From DATAFO01 sp046728015 (GTDB lineage Bacteria > Actinomycetota > Thermoleophilia > Solirubrobacterales > 70-9), in assembly GCA_046728015.1 (NCBI GenBank), contig JBKPDQ010000148.1, forward strand, positions 1 through 34,637: 34,637 bases of DNA, written 5' to 3'. Below, one piece after another: positions 23,867 through 30,613 of this stretch. The position numbers were made by a program, and so were the translations under genes. The notes under the pieces were generated by a model. The model was not told the DNA's origin and did not search any database. It was given only the letters and a program-made list of their open reading frames with translations. The stretch's first letter is position 1. The number at the start of each line of letters is the position of its first letter.

Positions 23867-24646
23867 TCAGCGCTCGTCGTACTCGTCGTGGCGGCGGAAC
23901 CAGCCGGCACCACGGAGGTCACCCATGCCTCGCACCATCGTCTCGTTGCGCCCACGTGGCGCGCGGTCGAGCCACTGGTACATCCCCCAGAGGCCGTCCA
24001 GCCCGCGCGTGTACGCCGAGTAGGTGTGGTAGACGACGCCGTCCTCGAGGGCAAACGCGCTCATGCCGGGCGCTTCCCGCGTCGTCGTCGCCACGTCCGT
24101 GCCATAGACGGCACGCGTCTGCTCATCGGAGAGCTCGGTATGGACATCCATCGCGCGGAAGTTGTACTCGACCCTTCCCGACTGCTGCTGCTCCTTGGTG
24201 AACGAGACGCCGAAATCGTAGTTGAAGTCGCCTTCGAACGACGAGGCCCACGGGAAGCTCCATCCCATCCGCCGCTTGTACGCCTGCAGCTTCGCGAGCG
24301 GCGCCCGCGAAACCGCCCAGAGCATCACGTCATGGTGGGCCAGGTGAATCACGAACCCGTTGAACCCGTCCGCGATCGTCGAGCAGGTTGGACAGCCGGC
24401 CGTGTAGTCGGGGCCGAACATGAAGTGGTAGACGAGGAGCTGCGAGCGCCCTCGGAAGAGATCCGCCAGGGAAGCGCGTCCTTCGTCGGTCTCGAAGCGA
24501 TACGCCTTGTCGATCCGCACCCACGGCAGCGCCTGCCGGCGCCCCGCCAGCTCGTCGCTGCGCCGTGTGAGCTCCTTCTCGGCGTCGAGCAGCCCGAGCC
24601 GGGCGGCCAGCCACTCGTCACGCGTCCCGGTCTTGTGCTTGGTCAT
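23867..24646 (-). CDS. DUF899-family thioredoxin-like protein (CxxC type)
   Basis: A 259-residue DUF899 protein. MTKHKTGTRDEWLAARLGLL, DAEKELTRRSDELAGRRQAL and PWVRIDKAYRFETDEGRASL lead to RSQLLVYHFMFGPDYTAGCP with a thioredoxin-type Cys85-Pro-Thr-Cys88. DFNYDFGVSFT and GMSAFALEDGVVYHTYSAYT follow, ending AGWFRRHDEYDER. The predicted role is thiol-disulphide chemistry in the cytoplasm. ATG 24646 has GGAGGAG upstream, and family similarity starts there. Its leader and its first 40 codons are duplicated at 9663-9963. DUF2182 follows immediately. Confidence 0.92.
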   Translation of the reverse strand: MTKHKTGTRDEWLAARLGLLDAEKELTRRSDELAGRRQALPWVRIDKAYRFETDEGRASLADLFRGRSQLLVYHFMFGPDYTAGCPTCSTIADGFNGFVIHLAHHDVMLWAVSRAPLAKLQAYKRRMGWSFPWASSFEGDFNYDFGVSFTKEQQQSGRVEYNFRAMDVHTELSDEQTRAVYGTDVATTTREAPGMSAFALEDGVVYHTYSAYTRGLDGLWGMYQWLDRAPRGRNETMVRGMGDLRGAGWFRRHDEYDER

Positions 24647-24823
24647 GGCCCGTCTCCTCCTCCGTCGGGTGTCCTTCAGCGTGCGTGCCCTTCCGTTCCC
24701 GCGTTCGGTCGATGTGCTTCGTGGCAGCGATTCGCGGTGCCATTCGCCGCCCATCGTTGTCGGTCACGAGATAGATTGAGCGCCAGGGATCGAACGGTGG
24801 GAGTGACAAGTGTGACGGGATTC
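24647..24823 (-). promoter_or_regulatory. Conserved leader/promoter region, copy 2
   Basis: Related over about 180 bases to 9784-9963. The distal block (minus strand GTCACACTTGTCACTCCCAC, then CGTTCGATCCCTGGCGCTCA and ATCTATC) is nearly identical. It is the presumed native promoter of the DUF899-DUF2182 pair. The minus strand offers a TTGTCA and an AATCTAT that could serve as promoter elements, but their spacing is not ideal. Confidence 0.55.
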
Positions 24824-24980
24824 CCATGGACTCGCTGATCACGGCCGCAGCGCGTGCCCTGGCGGGGGTGATCCCCTCGGCGCCTTGAAGCGGGTCGCCC
24901 TACGCGACAACGCGCCCGAGACCCTCGTGCGACGTGCCGCGGGGGGCGTTTGGCCTGAAGGGGGCCCACCACCGATCTCG

Positions 24981-25052
24981 GGCTCATACTCGTCGTGGAG
25001 ACGCCACCACGCAGACGGCGGGGTCCGTGGTCATCCGCCGGGAGAGTTGTTC
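24981..25052 (-). pseudogene. DUF899 C-terminal fragment
   Basis: The minus strand reads NSPGG, a TGA stop, then PRTPPSAWWRLHDEYEP. It matches the C-terminus of the DUF899 protein at 22147 (DSPKGWPQTPPYEWWRRHDEY). The TGA replaces a Trp codon (TGG), so it is an ordinary nonsense mutation. The rest of the gene is gone. With the N-terminal piece at 9663-9783, this is the second DUF899 fragment in the window. The remainder of 24824-25230 shows no other gene. Confidence 0.6.
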
Positions 25053-25230
25053 CGGTTCGGCCGGCTTTGTGGCTCCGAAAGGGCTTAACGTCCCCATGCG
25101 ATGCGCTCGCGACGTCTGCCCAAGCCGTAGCCTCACGGGTAGCACTCAGGAGACGAGTCCTATTCTCCACAGTAAAGGCCCTGAGACCTCGGCACGCCGC
25201 GTCGGCACCCACGAGCGAACGCGGTCGAAC

Positions 25231-25608
25231 CTAGCTCGCCCGCCGGAGGCGGAAGGCAGACCATGTGTCGTTGATGCCAACGAGACCAAGGGGCCGCATG
25301 TGGAGCTTCTCAGCAACCGCCCAGACGGTGTTCCGATTCATGTCCAGCCCGGCATCCTTGGAGCCCTTGCGAAAGAACACCCAGATCGCGCAAGCGGGGC
25401 CCAGAGCGGCGACCGCCGGCGGCATCCTCCTTTCGAGTTCGCCGCGGGTGCGCACGAACAGGAACAGTAGTTGGGCTTCAGCTGGCTTCACGAATGAGAC
25501 ACCCTCTGGCAGCCCAAGGGACTCGACAATGCCGGGAACGCGGTTGATGACGGCGATTGTGGTGCCAGGCTTGATGCGAGCCTTCTGCGCGACCGTCTTG
25601 TCCGACAC
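25231..25608 (-). CDS. DUF3052-like protein
   Basis: A 125-residue protein: MSDKTVAQKARIKPGTTIAV, INRVPGIVESLGLPEGVSFV, AQLLFLFVRTRGELERRMPP, AVAALGPACAIWVFFRKGSK, DAGLDMNRNTVWAVAEKLHM, RPLGLVGINDTWSAFRLRR. The KxGxxxaVxNxPxgx start, LFVRTRxELExR middle, and DTWSAxRxR end are typical of DUF3052-type proteins of unknown function. GGAGGTGTGACGTG precedes the ATG. It lies next to the attC site with its gene start about 260 bases away, so it could once have been another cassette, but no second attC follows it. Confidence 0.75.
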   Translation of the reverse strand: MSDKTVAQKARIKPGTTIAVINRVPGIVESLGLPEGVSFVKPAEAQLLFLFVRTRGELERRMPPAVAALGPACAIWVFFRKGSKDAGLDMNRNTVWAVAEKLHMRPLGLVGINDTWSAFRLRRAS

Positions 25609-25865
25609 GTCACACCTCCTACGAACGCGCCTCGGGACGACAAGGTCTGCCGAACACCCACGCTCCGCCGCCGAGGGCCGAAGCAGGGACCGGGCCCGAG
25701 GGAACGCCGGGAAGCGACGGCGTCGGCTGGCGGGTGGTCGGGCGTCATCTGTGCTCTCGCTCCAGCAGGTCCCTCGGTGCCCCCAGATCAGACTCCACCG
25801 CCGCCTTGTCGGCAGCGAATCGTCGGCTAGATCAGAACCGTCACCGGCAGAAGCCTCATGATGAC

Positions 25866-25937
25866 GCCCAACGTTGGAGTTCAGCCGCGAGCAGCGGCCG
25901 CAGGCCGGCGAACGTCGGTTGGAACGACGGGTTGGGC
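25866..25937 (-). other. Integron attC recombination site (59-base element)
   Basis: On the minus strand this 72-bp imperfect palindrome begins GCCCAAC and ends GTTGGGC, a perfect R''/R' pair with the RYYYAAC/GTTRRRY consensus. The inner boxes GTTCCAACCG and CGGCTGAAC pair with one unpaired base on the L'' side, the asymmetric feature of attC. The centre has a CGGCC-TGC-GGCCG hairpin. The orientation (L'' near the 5' end when read on the minus strand) places the cassette gene upstream on that strand, and the AhpD-like gene ends just 22 bases away. This is the standard gene-then-attC order of a mobile gene cassette. Confidence 0.82.
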
Positions 25938-25959
25938 ATCACACTTGAACAAGCAATAG

Positions 25960-26541
25960 TCAGCGGTAGCCGCGTGCGAGCAGGTACTTCGCACTTGCCT
26001 CGAAGGCCTTGGGACCCGGCACAAGGAACCCAAAGGCATCCGCAAGCCGACCAATCGTGTTGAATGAGAAGCAGACCGCGAGCGCGTCCTCTATCTGCGC
26101 GCGCGAAACACCGGCAGCGAGCAGCGCGTGCATGTCGTCCGCATCCACCATATGTTCATGCGTCAGCTTGCGAAGCATACGCAGCGTCGCCCGAAGGGGT
26201 TCCTCGATGGCCGCAGTCTCGAGATCGGAAAGTACCGCTGAGACCTTCGTTCCACCGCCATATGCCCCTAATGCAACGGCGATGTGCGCCTTCGTGCACC
26301 ACTCGCACCCGTTAGTTTTCGCGATGAACGCCGCCATCAACTCGCGGTCGCCGACTGACCACGTGGAGGGACCGCGCATCGCCTCGTGGGTCACTGCCTG
26401 CATCGGCCTCCCGTAGAAGTCGGCCCGGTACTTGACCAGCTTGATGACGTCGAGCACAGGCTGGCGCGAGACTACGCGAATCAGCGCAAACAGGACTTTC
26501 GTGCCGACACCATGGCCGCTATCGAGAATCGCGAGGCGCAT
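25960..26541 (-). CDS. AhpD-like carboxymuconolactone decarboxylase-family protein
   Basis: A 193-residue protein of the CMD/AhpD superfamily with the redox motif Cys79-Glu-Trp-Cys82 and His86 (KTNGCEWCTKAHIAVALG), as in AhpD-like alkylhydroperoxidases. The C-terminal half (SRAQIEDALAVCFSFNTIGR, LADAFGFLVPG) is the second part of the fold. The CxxC-xxx-H arrangement predicts peroxidase or disulphide-reductase activity with a thiol partner. It starts at ATG 26541, one base after the stop of the upstream CMD gene, and is followed by an attC site. No assigned pathway; a cassette-borne stress gene is a fair inference. Confidence 0.9.
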   Translation of the reverse strand: MRLAILDSGHGVGTKVLFALIRVVSRQPVLDVIKLVKYRADFYGRPMQAVTHEAMRGPSTWSVGDRELMAAFIAKTNGCEWCTKAHIAVALGAYGGGTKVSAVLSDLETAAIEEPLRATLRMLRKLTHEHMVDADDMHALLAAGVSRAQIEDALAVCFSFNTIGRLADAFGFLVPGPKAFEASAKYLLARGYR

Positions 26542-26542
26542 G

Positions 26543-26850
26543 CTATTCCTTCTCGGTCGCGGCCGTCAGGGCCGCGAGCGCCGCGTCGTGCTGCCGAGTG
26601 GCCTGGCCGATCGCGGCGCAGACCACGATCTCGAAATCTGGTCCTCGCTTAGGCCCGACGTCCTCGCCGCGGCGATGTCCTCGTCAGTGATCTTGTGGGC
26701 GTACCGAGCTACCTTATCGATGAGCGTGCTCAGCGGATCGGCATGGCATGCGTTATTGAACGCAGCACGGCGCTGGTCAAGCGATGCCTTACCTTCTCCT
26801 TCGAGAATCCGCGCGACCAACGCTCTGCGTGCCTGTTTAATGTCAGCCAT
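26543..26850 (-). pseudogene. Small carboxymuconolactone decarboxylase-like protein, frameshifted
   Basis: The first frame gives MADIKQARRALVARILEGEG, SLDQRRAAFNNACHADPLST and LIDKVARYAHKITDEDIAAA, then ARTSGLSEDQI. It is then expected to read FEIVVCAAIGQATRQHDAAL, AALTAATEKE, which is found in another frame ending TAG at 26543. One missing base in the TTT run at 26634-26636 explains it. Restored length is 102 residues. It lacks the CxxC of the downstream gene and may be a structural partner. The start lies 20 bases inside the cassette boundary. Confidence 0.75.
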
Positions 26851-26876
26851 GCTACGTCACCCCTTTTATCGCCCAA

Positions 26877-27117
26877 CTACAATGCGGCCTCCGGATAGGC
26901 TGACCTGCGTAAGACCGTGACCGTTCCGAAGTTGTCACTGAACATCACGCGGGGGTCGTCGCCGATCTTGATCTCGGCGTGCCTCACGCTCTGGCCCCGG
27001 TCATGAGCGCGACCTCCGGGCGCCGAACGCCCGCGTGTCGAAGGCGATCGCCCGGCGGTTCCCTCCACGGTGAGACACGGGTGACGGTCCGATATCCATC
27101 GGGATGGGCTTGGCCAT
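26877..27117 (-). pseudogene. PhnB-like VOC protein, multiply frameshifted and truncated
   Basis: Pieces of one protein appear in successive frames: MAKPIP, then DGYRTVT, then AIAFDTRAFGAR, then MTGARA and VRHAEIKIGDDPRVMFSDNF. Together they follow the PhnB-like N-terminal half (compare the intact protein at 12865). At least three indels are needed, and the C-terminal half is absent, ending at TAG 26877 against the cassette boundary GTTGGGC. Its promoter region carries the MarR operator at 27178, so it was probably a target of that regulator. Confidence 0.65.
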
Positions 27118-27177
27118 GGTCGACTCCACTCTTCCAGAGCGCCTCAGCTGGGCCGCCCCGACGGGCACCGTCTCTCT

Positions 27178-27210
27178 TATGATGTATACGCATCATATGC
27201 CTCGAGTCAA
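27178..27210 (-). promoter_or_regulatory. Promoter with MarR-type operator for the VOC remnant
   Basis: On the minus strand, TTGACT (27210-27205) and TATACA (27188-27183) are separated by 16 bases, a good sigma70-type promoter. The palindrome TATGATGTATACGCATCATA (27178-27197, as read on the + strand) covers the -10 element. The same palindrome core recurs in the promoter of the marR-like gene and near 28530. This geometry implies repression by blocking polymerase. Confidence 0.65.
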
Positions 27211-27365
27211 GGCCTCCTCCGGGCCATCGGCCAGGTCGTCGCATGCCCGGGGGTGTGACCAACCCACTGGACTCCGCGCCCCCATTCTGCTGCGGGCCCT
27301 CTGCGACCATCCCCGGTGGCCCAAGCGCTTCCCCGACACTTCGCCCTACCGGTGCCCGCGGGGAC

Positions 27366-27722
27366 CTACGGCGGGGCGAACTCCCGGACCGGCCGGACTT
27401 CCACGCTTCCCTGGCGCGCCGACGGGATTCGAGCGGCGAGCTGGATTGCCTCGTTCAGGTCCCGGGCCTCCATGAGATAGAAGCCGCCCAGCTGTTCCTT
27501 CGTTTCGGCGAAGGGCCCGTCGGTAGTCGAGACCTTGCCGCGGCGGACCCGCACCGTCGTGGCGGTCTGAACGGATTCGAGGGCCTCGCCGCCCAGGTAG
27601 TGACCGCTCTTCCGGATCGCCTCCGTGAAGGCGACATACTCGCCCATGAAGGCGTCCGCCTCCGTCTGGGACCTGGCGGCCAGCCTCGTCTCGTCGTCGT
27701 AGATCAGGCAGAGGTACCGCAT
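27366..27722 (-). CDS. YCII-related (DGPF) protein
   Basis: A 118-residue protein: MRYLCLIYDDETRLAARSQT, EADAFMGEYVAFTEAIRKSG, HYLGGEALESVQTATTVRVR, RGKVSTTDGPFAETKEQLGG, FYLMEARDLNEAIQLAARIP. TDGPFAETKEQLGGFYL is the signature of the YCII/DGPF family, ferredoxin-like fold dimers that often sit beside ECF sigma factors; catalytic role unproven. The ATG at 27722 has GGAGGG upstream. The end SVEVRPVREFAPP is normal. It is divergent from the MarR-like gene. Confidence 0.92.
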   Translation of the reverse strand: MRYLCLIYDDETRLAARSQTEADAFMGEYVAFTEAIRKSGHYLGGEALESVQTATTVRVRRGKVSTTDGPFAETKEQLGGFYLMEARDLNEAIQLAARIPSARQGSVEVRPVREFAPP

Positions 27723-27929
27723 CGCGCCCCCCTCCCTCGAGGTGGAACAGCGGGGGACACCCGATAGTCGTTGGGAAGCCCACCCAATCGACACCGAGCC
27801 GTGGCGTGCACCTCGGTGAGGCCGAGGAGCTGATCGACATGCCAGCCGTCCTCCTCCACTCGGCGCACGATCGTCGTATTCGGCGACGCCCAACGGTCGC
27901 AGAGGGGACGTGTCGCGGTCGCGGCCCGC

Positions 27930-27960
27930 TTGACAGGGCCCCGATCGATGCGTATACCTC
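27930..27960 (+). promoter_or_regulatory. marR promoter with embedded operator
   Basis: TTGACA (27930-27935) and TATACC (27953-27958), spaced by 17 bases, make a near-consensus sigma70 promoter. GATGCGTATACCTC (27947-27960) is the operator core seen at 27178 (GATGCGTATACATC on its minus strand) with one mismatch, and it overlaps the spacer and -10. The predicted start of transcription is only a few bases before ATG 27968, so the message is nearly leaderless. Autorepression is the likely meaning. Confidence 0.65.
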
Positions 27961-27967
27961 AACGGCG

Positions 27968-28660
27968 ATGGCCCCCTCACCGTCCGACCCGGTCTCGGAG
28001 CTGTCGGCGCGCGTCGCCGCCGAGTGCGCGGGGGGCGGGCTCCGCCGCGCCTCCCGGGCGATCACCCGCTTCTACGAGGCGGCCTTCGCGCCCCTCGAGC
28101 TGACCGGGACGCAGTTCTCCATTCTCGTGGCCGTCCACCTGCGGGGCCGCGTGCCGCTGAGTCGCCTGGCCGAGGGATTAGTGCTCGACCGGACCTCGCT
28201 CTATCGCGCGGTCAAGCCCTTGGTCCGACGCCGGTATCTGCGGATCCTCCCAGGGCAGACCCGGCGCGAGCGGACCGCGGCCCTGACCGAGGCGGGGCGC
28301 CGGCTCCTGGCCGACGCCCTCCCGATCTGGACACAGGTGCAGGGACGGTTCGTCGGCGCACTGGGTCCCCAAACCTGGGCGGCCCTCACGTCGGGACTTC
28401 GACAGGTCGTCCCCACCGTGCAGGCCCTCGAGTCCGGCGGCTTGCCCGCCAGCTCCAGTCGAACTCCCTCCGAGCCGGACGCCGATAGCGATACTCATGA
28501 ACATGGAGCGACATCCGGGTTTGATCAACTGATGCATATGCATCATAGCGGTTCGGGCACGGTCCGATCTGTCGATCCGCCCCCACCGAGTGGTCCGAAA
28601 CCGCAACAGAGGAAGGAGTTACCGCGATGCGAACCCTCTTCGGCCGTCGGGATGTTCTGA
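27968..28660 (+). CDS. MarR-family transcriptional regulator
   Basis: The first ~165 residues are a complete winged-helix MarR protein: GLRRASRAITRFYEAAFAPL, ELTGTQFSILVAVHLRGRVP, LSRLAEGLVLDRTSLYRAVK, PLVRRRYLRILPGQTRRERT, AALTEAGRRLLADALPIWTQ. The recognition helix is LDRTSLYRAVKPLV. The following tail to residue 230 has low-complexity character, is read across the third operator (MHMHH is encoded by the palindrome) and crosses the next gene's ribosome-binding site. The true end is probably near 28490 and altered by an indel. MarR proteins dimerise on short palindromes and release DNA on binding phenolic or oxidising ligands. ATG 27968 has no Shine-Dalgarno, matching a leaderless start. Confidence 0.88.
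   Translation: MAPSPSDPVSELSARVAAECAGGGLRRASRAITRFYEAAFAPLELTGTQFSILVAVHLRGRVPLSRLAEGLVLDRTSLYRAVKPLVRRRYLRILPGQTRRERTAALTEAGRRLLADALPIWTQVQGRFVGALGPQTWAALTSGLRQVVPTVQALESGGLPASSSRTPSEPDADSDTHEHGATSGFDQLMHMHHSGSGTVRSVDPPPPSGPKPQQRKELPRCEPSSAVGMF
28530..28545. promoter_or_regulatory. Third MarR-type operator (perfect palindrome)
   Basis: TGATGCATATGCATCA is a perfect 16-bp palindrome sharing the GATG-N6-CATC frame with the sites at 27178 and 27947. It lies about 80 bases upstream of a short open frame with a good ribosome-binding site (28627). A TTGATC at 28521 could be a -35 element. Confidence 0.55.
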
Positions 28661-28755
28661 CGTTCGGGGCCCGTCGACCCGAAGCGAGCTGCATCCGTAG
28701 GGACCCGCATGGCTTGTCCGGCTTTCCCCAGAGGTGGCGGATCCGTCGTCTTTAG
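28627..28755 (+). CDS. Short open frame downstream of the third MarR operator
   Basis: A 42-codon frame starting MRTLFGRRDVLTFGARRPEA with AAGGAG eight bases before the ATG, and an operator upstream. The sequence after the first 15 residues has no recognisable character, and the frame ends at TAG 28755. The signal-like start and well-placed control elements suggest it is the front end of a regulated gene that has been truncated or frameshifted. No family assignment is possible. Confidence 0.3.
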   Translation: MRTLFGRRDVLTFGARRPEASCIRRDPHGLSGFPQRWRIRRL

Positions 28756-28815
28756 GGACCGCCGGCGCGCGACCAGGAGCCGGTTCGAGGCTCCGTTCGC
28801 CCCCGTTGGGTGCGC

Positions 28816-29304
28816 TCAGCCGGCGAGGCGCTGGACGGCCCGCCGCCCTGCCGCGAGAAGGCTCGGATAGATGATGGCTCGGCGAAACGGGTCGATGCCG
28901 CGTAGGTACCACCGGCCGACCCGCCCGTGGGGCCGTACATACACCGCGAGCCGGGGCCGGCGCCCGACGACCGAGAGATGCAGGAACGCCGAGACGGTTC
29001 GGTTGTCGATGCGGTGGAGCTGCTCGTCGGCCTGGGCGTCGAGGAGGGTGAACCCGGGGCTGTCGCGGTCGAGGCTGAGCAGGCGACCCAGCCCCCACCG
29101 CACCGCGAACAGCGCGCGCGTCGCGGCGCTCTGGCGCTCTCGGCGCAGCGCGTCCGCCCACTGCTGTAGGGTCGCCCCCGGTGGCAGCGCCGCGTCCACC
29201 TCCCACACGTCGTGCAGCGCGAGCCCCTCGGCACGCGCGAGGGCGTGCACGCGCCAGGGCCGCCCAAGGTGGTCAGTGGGGTCGAGAGGATGTGGCCGGG
29301 CCAT
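28816..29304 (-). CDS. DUF2867-like protein
   Basis: A 162-residue protein from ATG 29304: LDPTDHLGRPWRVHALARAE, GLALHDVWEVDAALPPGATL, QQWADALRRERQSAATRALF, AVRWGLGRLLSLDRDSPGFT, AFLHLSVVGRRPRLAVYVRP, RWYLRGIDPFRRAIIYPSLL. The pattern, a WEV strand, a WxxA helix, RALFxxRWxLGR, then an IxPFRxxIxYPxLL end, resembles DUF2867 proteins of unknown function. A longer in-frame start at 29346 exists, but its extra residues look unlike the family. It is on the same strand as the FMN reductase, with 87 bases between them. Confidence 0.75.
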   Translation of the reverse strand: MARPHPLDPTDHLGRPWRVHALARAEGLALHDVWEVDAALPPGATLQQWADALRRERQSAATRALFAVRWGLGRLLSLDRDSPGFTLLDAQADEQLHRIDNRTVSAFLHLSVVGRRPRLAVYVRPHGRVGRWYLRGIDPFRRAIIYPSLLAAGRRAVQRLAG

Positions 29305-29391
29305 GCACGGCCCGAGCGTACTAGGGGACCGGGCATGCCCGGCCACCCGTCAGATCGGTCGCCGTGGCCCGGGCATCGCCGGTCGATCCGA

Positions 29392-29961
29392 TCAGCCCTC
29401 CTTGCCCAGACGCCGAGTCCAGGCCACGAGCGCCTCAAGGAGTTGCCGGATCCGGGTGCGCGACCCCTCATCGACAAGACGGCCGTGCGCGTCGAAGCGC
29501 TGCGCCGCGTTCGAGAGCATGACCTCGGGCCGGTTCACCGGGTGCATGTTGAGGAACACGAACATCTGGCGCAGGTGATACTGTGCGCGGGCGCTCCCCA
29601 GCGAGCCGGGTGACGCCCCCATGATCGCGACCGGCTTGCCGTCCCAGGCGCTGTCGCCGTGCGGTCGGGAGGCCCAGTCGATGGCATTCTTCAGGACGCC
29701 GGGGACGGAGTAGTTGTACTCGGGGGTGGCAATCAGAATCGCGTCCGCCTCGCGAATCCGCGCCTTCAGCTCGACGACGCGAGCCGGAAGCGGCCGCTCG
29801 TCATCCTCGTTGAACGGGGGTAGCCCGTCGATGTCGACGATCTCGAGCGTGGCTCCGTCGGGGAGAAGCTCCTGGGCCGCCCGCAACGCGGCCTTGTTGT
29901 AGGACGCCTGGCGCAGGCTGCCAGGGATCCCGAGGATCCTGACCGGGCTCGTCGTGCTCAC
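29392..29961 (-). CDS. NADPH-dependent FMN reductase (flavodoxin-fold)
   Basis: A 189-residue flavoprotein of the NAD(P)H:FMN/quinone reductase family. It has the FMN phosphate loop GIPGSLRQASYNKAALR near the N-terminus, DIDGLPPFNEDD, and the flavin-binding TPEYNYSVPGVLKNAIDWAS with the usual PEYN. MGASPGSLGSARAQYHLRQM is also a family element. It reduces FMN, quinones or chromate-like electron acceptors using NADPH. The ATG at 29961 follows GGAGGCGC. It lies 153 bases downstream of the predicted selenoprotein pair on the same strand, so it could supply electrons to that redox system, but co-transcription is not certain. Confidence 0.93.
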   Translation of the reverse strand: MSTTSPVRILGIPGSLRQASYNKAALRAAQELLPDGATLEIVDIDGLPPFNEDDERPLPARVVELKARIREADAILIATPEYNYSVPGVLKNAIDWASRPHGDSAWDGKPVAIMGASPGSLGSARAQYHLRQMFVFLNMHPVNRPEVMLSNAAQRFDAHGRLVDEGSRTRIRQLLEALVAWTRRLGKEG

Positions 29962-30114
29962 CGCATGCGCCTCCTCTAGCCGCGGGGCGTCCGCGGCCCG
30001 CTTGGCGTCGGACGTCTACCGGCCATCGGGCGGTTCCTCCTCGCCGCTGAACGTCGCACAATGAACGCGCCGCGACTATCTACTAACGACGAGGGCCTCT
30101 CCGGCGTTGCCCCC

Positions 30115-30603
30115 TTAGCCGCGCAGCGTCACGGTCCGGTCGCCGGCGCGCACCGTCGCGTCCCACGTGACGTCGATCGCCCCCTTGACGCTCTCGTGCG
30201 CGGGGCAGCCCGACGGGTGCGCCGCCAGGGCGCGCTCGGTGGCCTCCAGCGCGTCGGCGGGCACGGCCAGCTCGTAGTGCAGATGGATCGAGCGGATGCG
30301 GATTGTCTTGCCGTGGCCGACGATGCGGCCTTCGACGGCGGCCGTGTAGGTGTCGCGATCGAACGGGATCTTGCGCCCTGCCAGGGCGCCACGCAGCGTG
30401 CCGTACATTCAGCCCGCCACGCCGGCCACGATGTGGTCCAGCGTGGAGGCGACGGGCGGCCCCTCGGGCACGCCATAGTACTGGCGCAGGGCGCCCTGGA
30501 CGCCATAGACGACGGGCTCGGGCACGTCGCCGAGATACGCGTGGCGTAGGCCGTTCCGGTAGACGAGGCGGGTGCGGGAGAGGTACTCGAACTCGTCGGC
30601 CAT
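30115..30603 (-). CDS. OsmC-like selenoprotein (in-frame TGA at the active-site Cys)
   Basis: Reading through one TGA (30411-30409, codon 65) gives a continuous 162-residue OsmC-family protein. ADEFEYLSRTRLVYRNGLRH, VASTLDHIVAGVAG-U-MYGT, LRGALAGRKIPFDRDTYTAA, VEGRIVGHGKTIRIRSIHLH, ERALAAHPSGCPAHESVKGA and IDVTWDATV follow the family throughout. The U stands where OsmC-like proteins have the first catalytic Cys; the second (SGCPAHESV) is retained. A hairpin with a UGGCA loop starts 19 bases after TGA. The ATG at 30603 lies 11 bases after the end of the peroxiredoxin-like gene. The protein would reduce organic hydroperoxides with a Sec/Cys pair. Without recoding, only a 64-residue fragment without active site would be made. 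Confidence 0.85.
30373..30389 (-). promoter_or_regulatory. Putative bacterial SECIS hairpin of the OsmC-like gene
   Basis: The sequence GCGCCC-TGGCA-GGGCGC on the minus strand folds into a six-base-pair stem (seven with the closing U-A) and a short G-containing loop, beginning 19 bases after TGA. This is within the usual distance for bacterial SelB-binding SECIS elements. Its loop differs by one base from that of the neighbouring peroxiredoxin-like gene. Confidence 0.7.
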
Positions 30604-30613
30604 GATCGGCTCC

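Larger units (their letters stand above)
25867..26876 (-). mobile_element. Integron gene cassette carrying two AhpD-like genes
   Basis: A GTTGGGC core (minus strand, 26876-26870) lies 20 bases upstream of the first gene's ATG, and the attC at 25937-25866 lies 22 bases after the second gene. These are the two boundaries expected of a cassette inserted by site-specific recombination. No second full attC is recognisable upstream of 26876, where a degraded VOC gene ends. Insertion may therefore have been at a secondary site, or the neighbouring attC has decayed. The content looks less GC-rich than the surroundings. Confidence 0.6.

Noticed and set aside
24981..25052. In-frame TGA in a DUF899 fragment as another selenocysteine codon
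   Set aside because: The homologous residue is Trp, not Cys, and the fragment has no intact gene around it.
25080..25140. GCTTAAC at 25084 as a second attC closing a DUF3052 cassette
   Set aside because: No partner box and no palindromic arm could be found within 150 bases.
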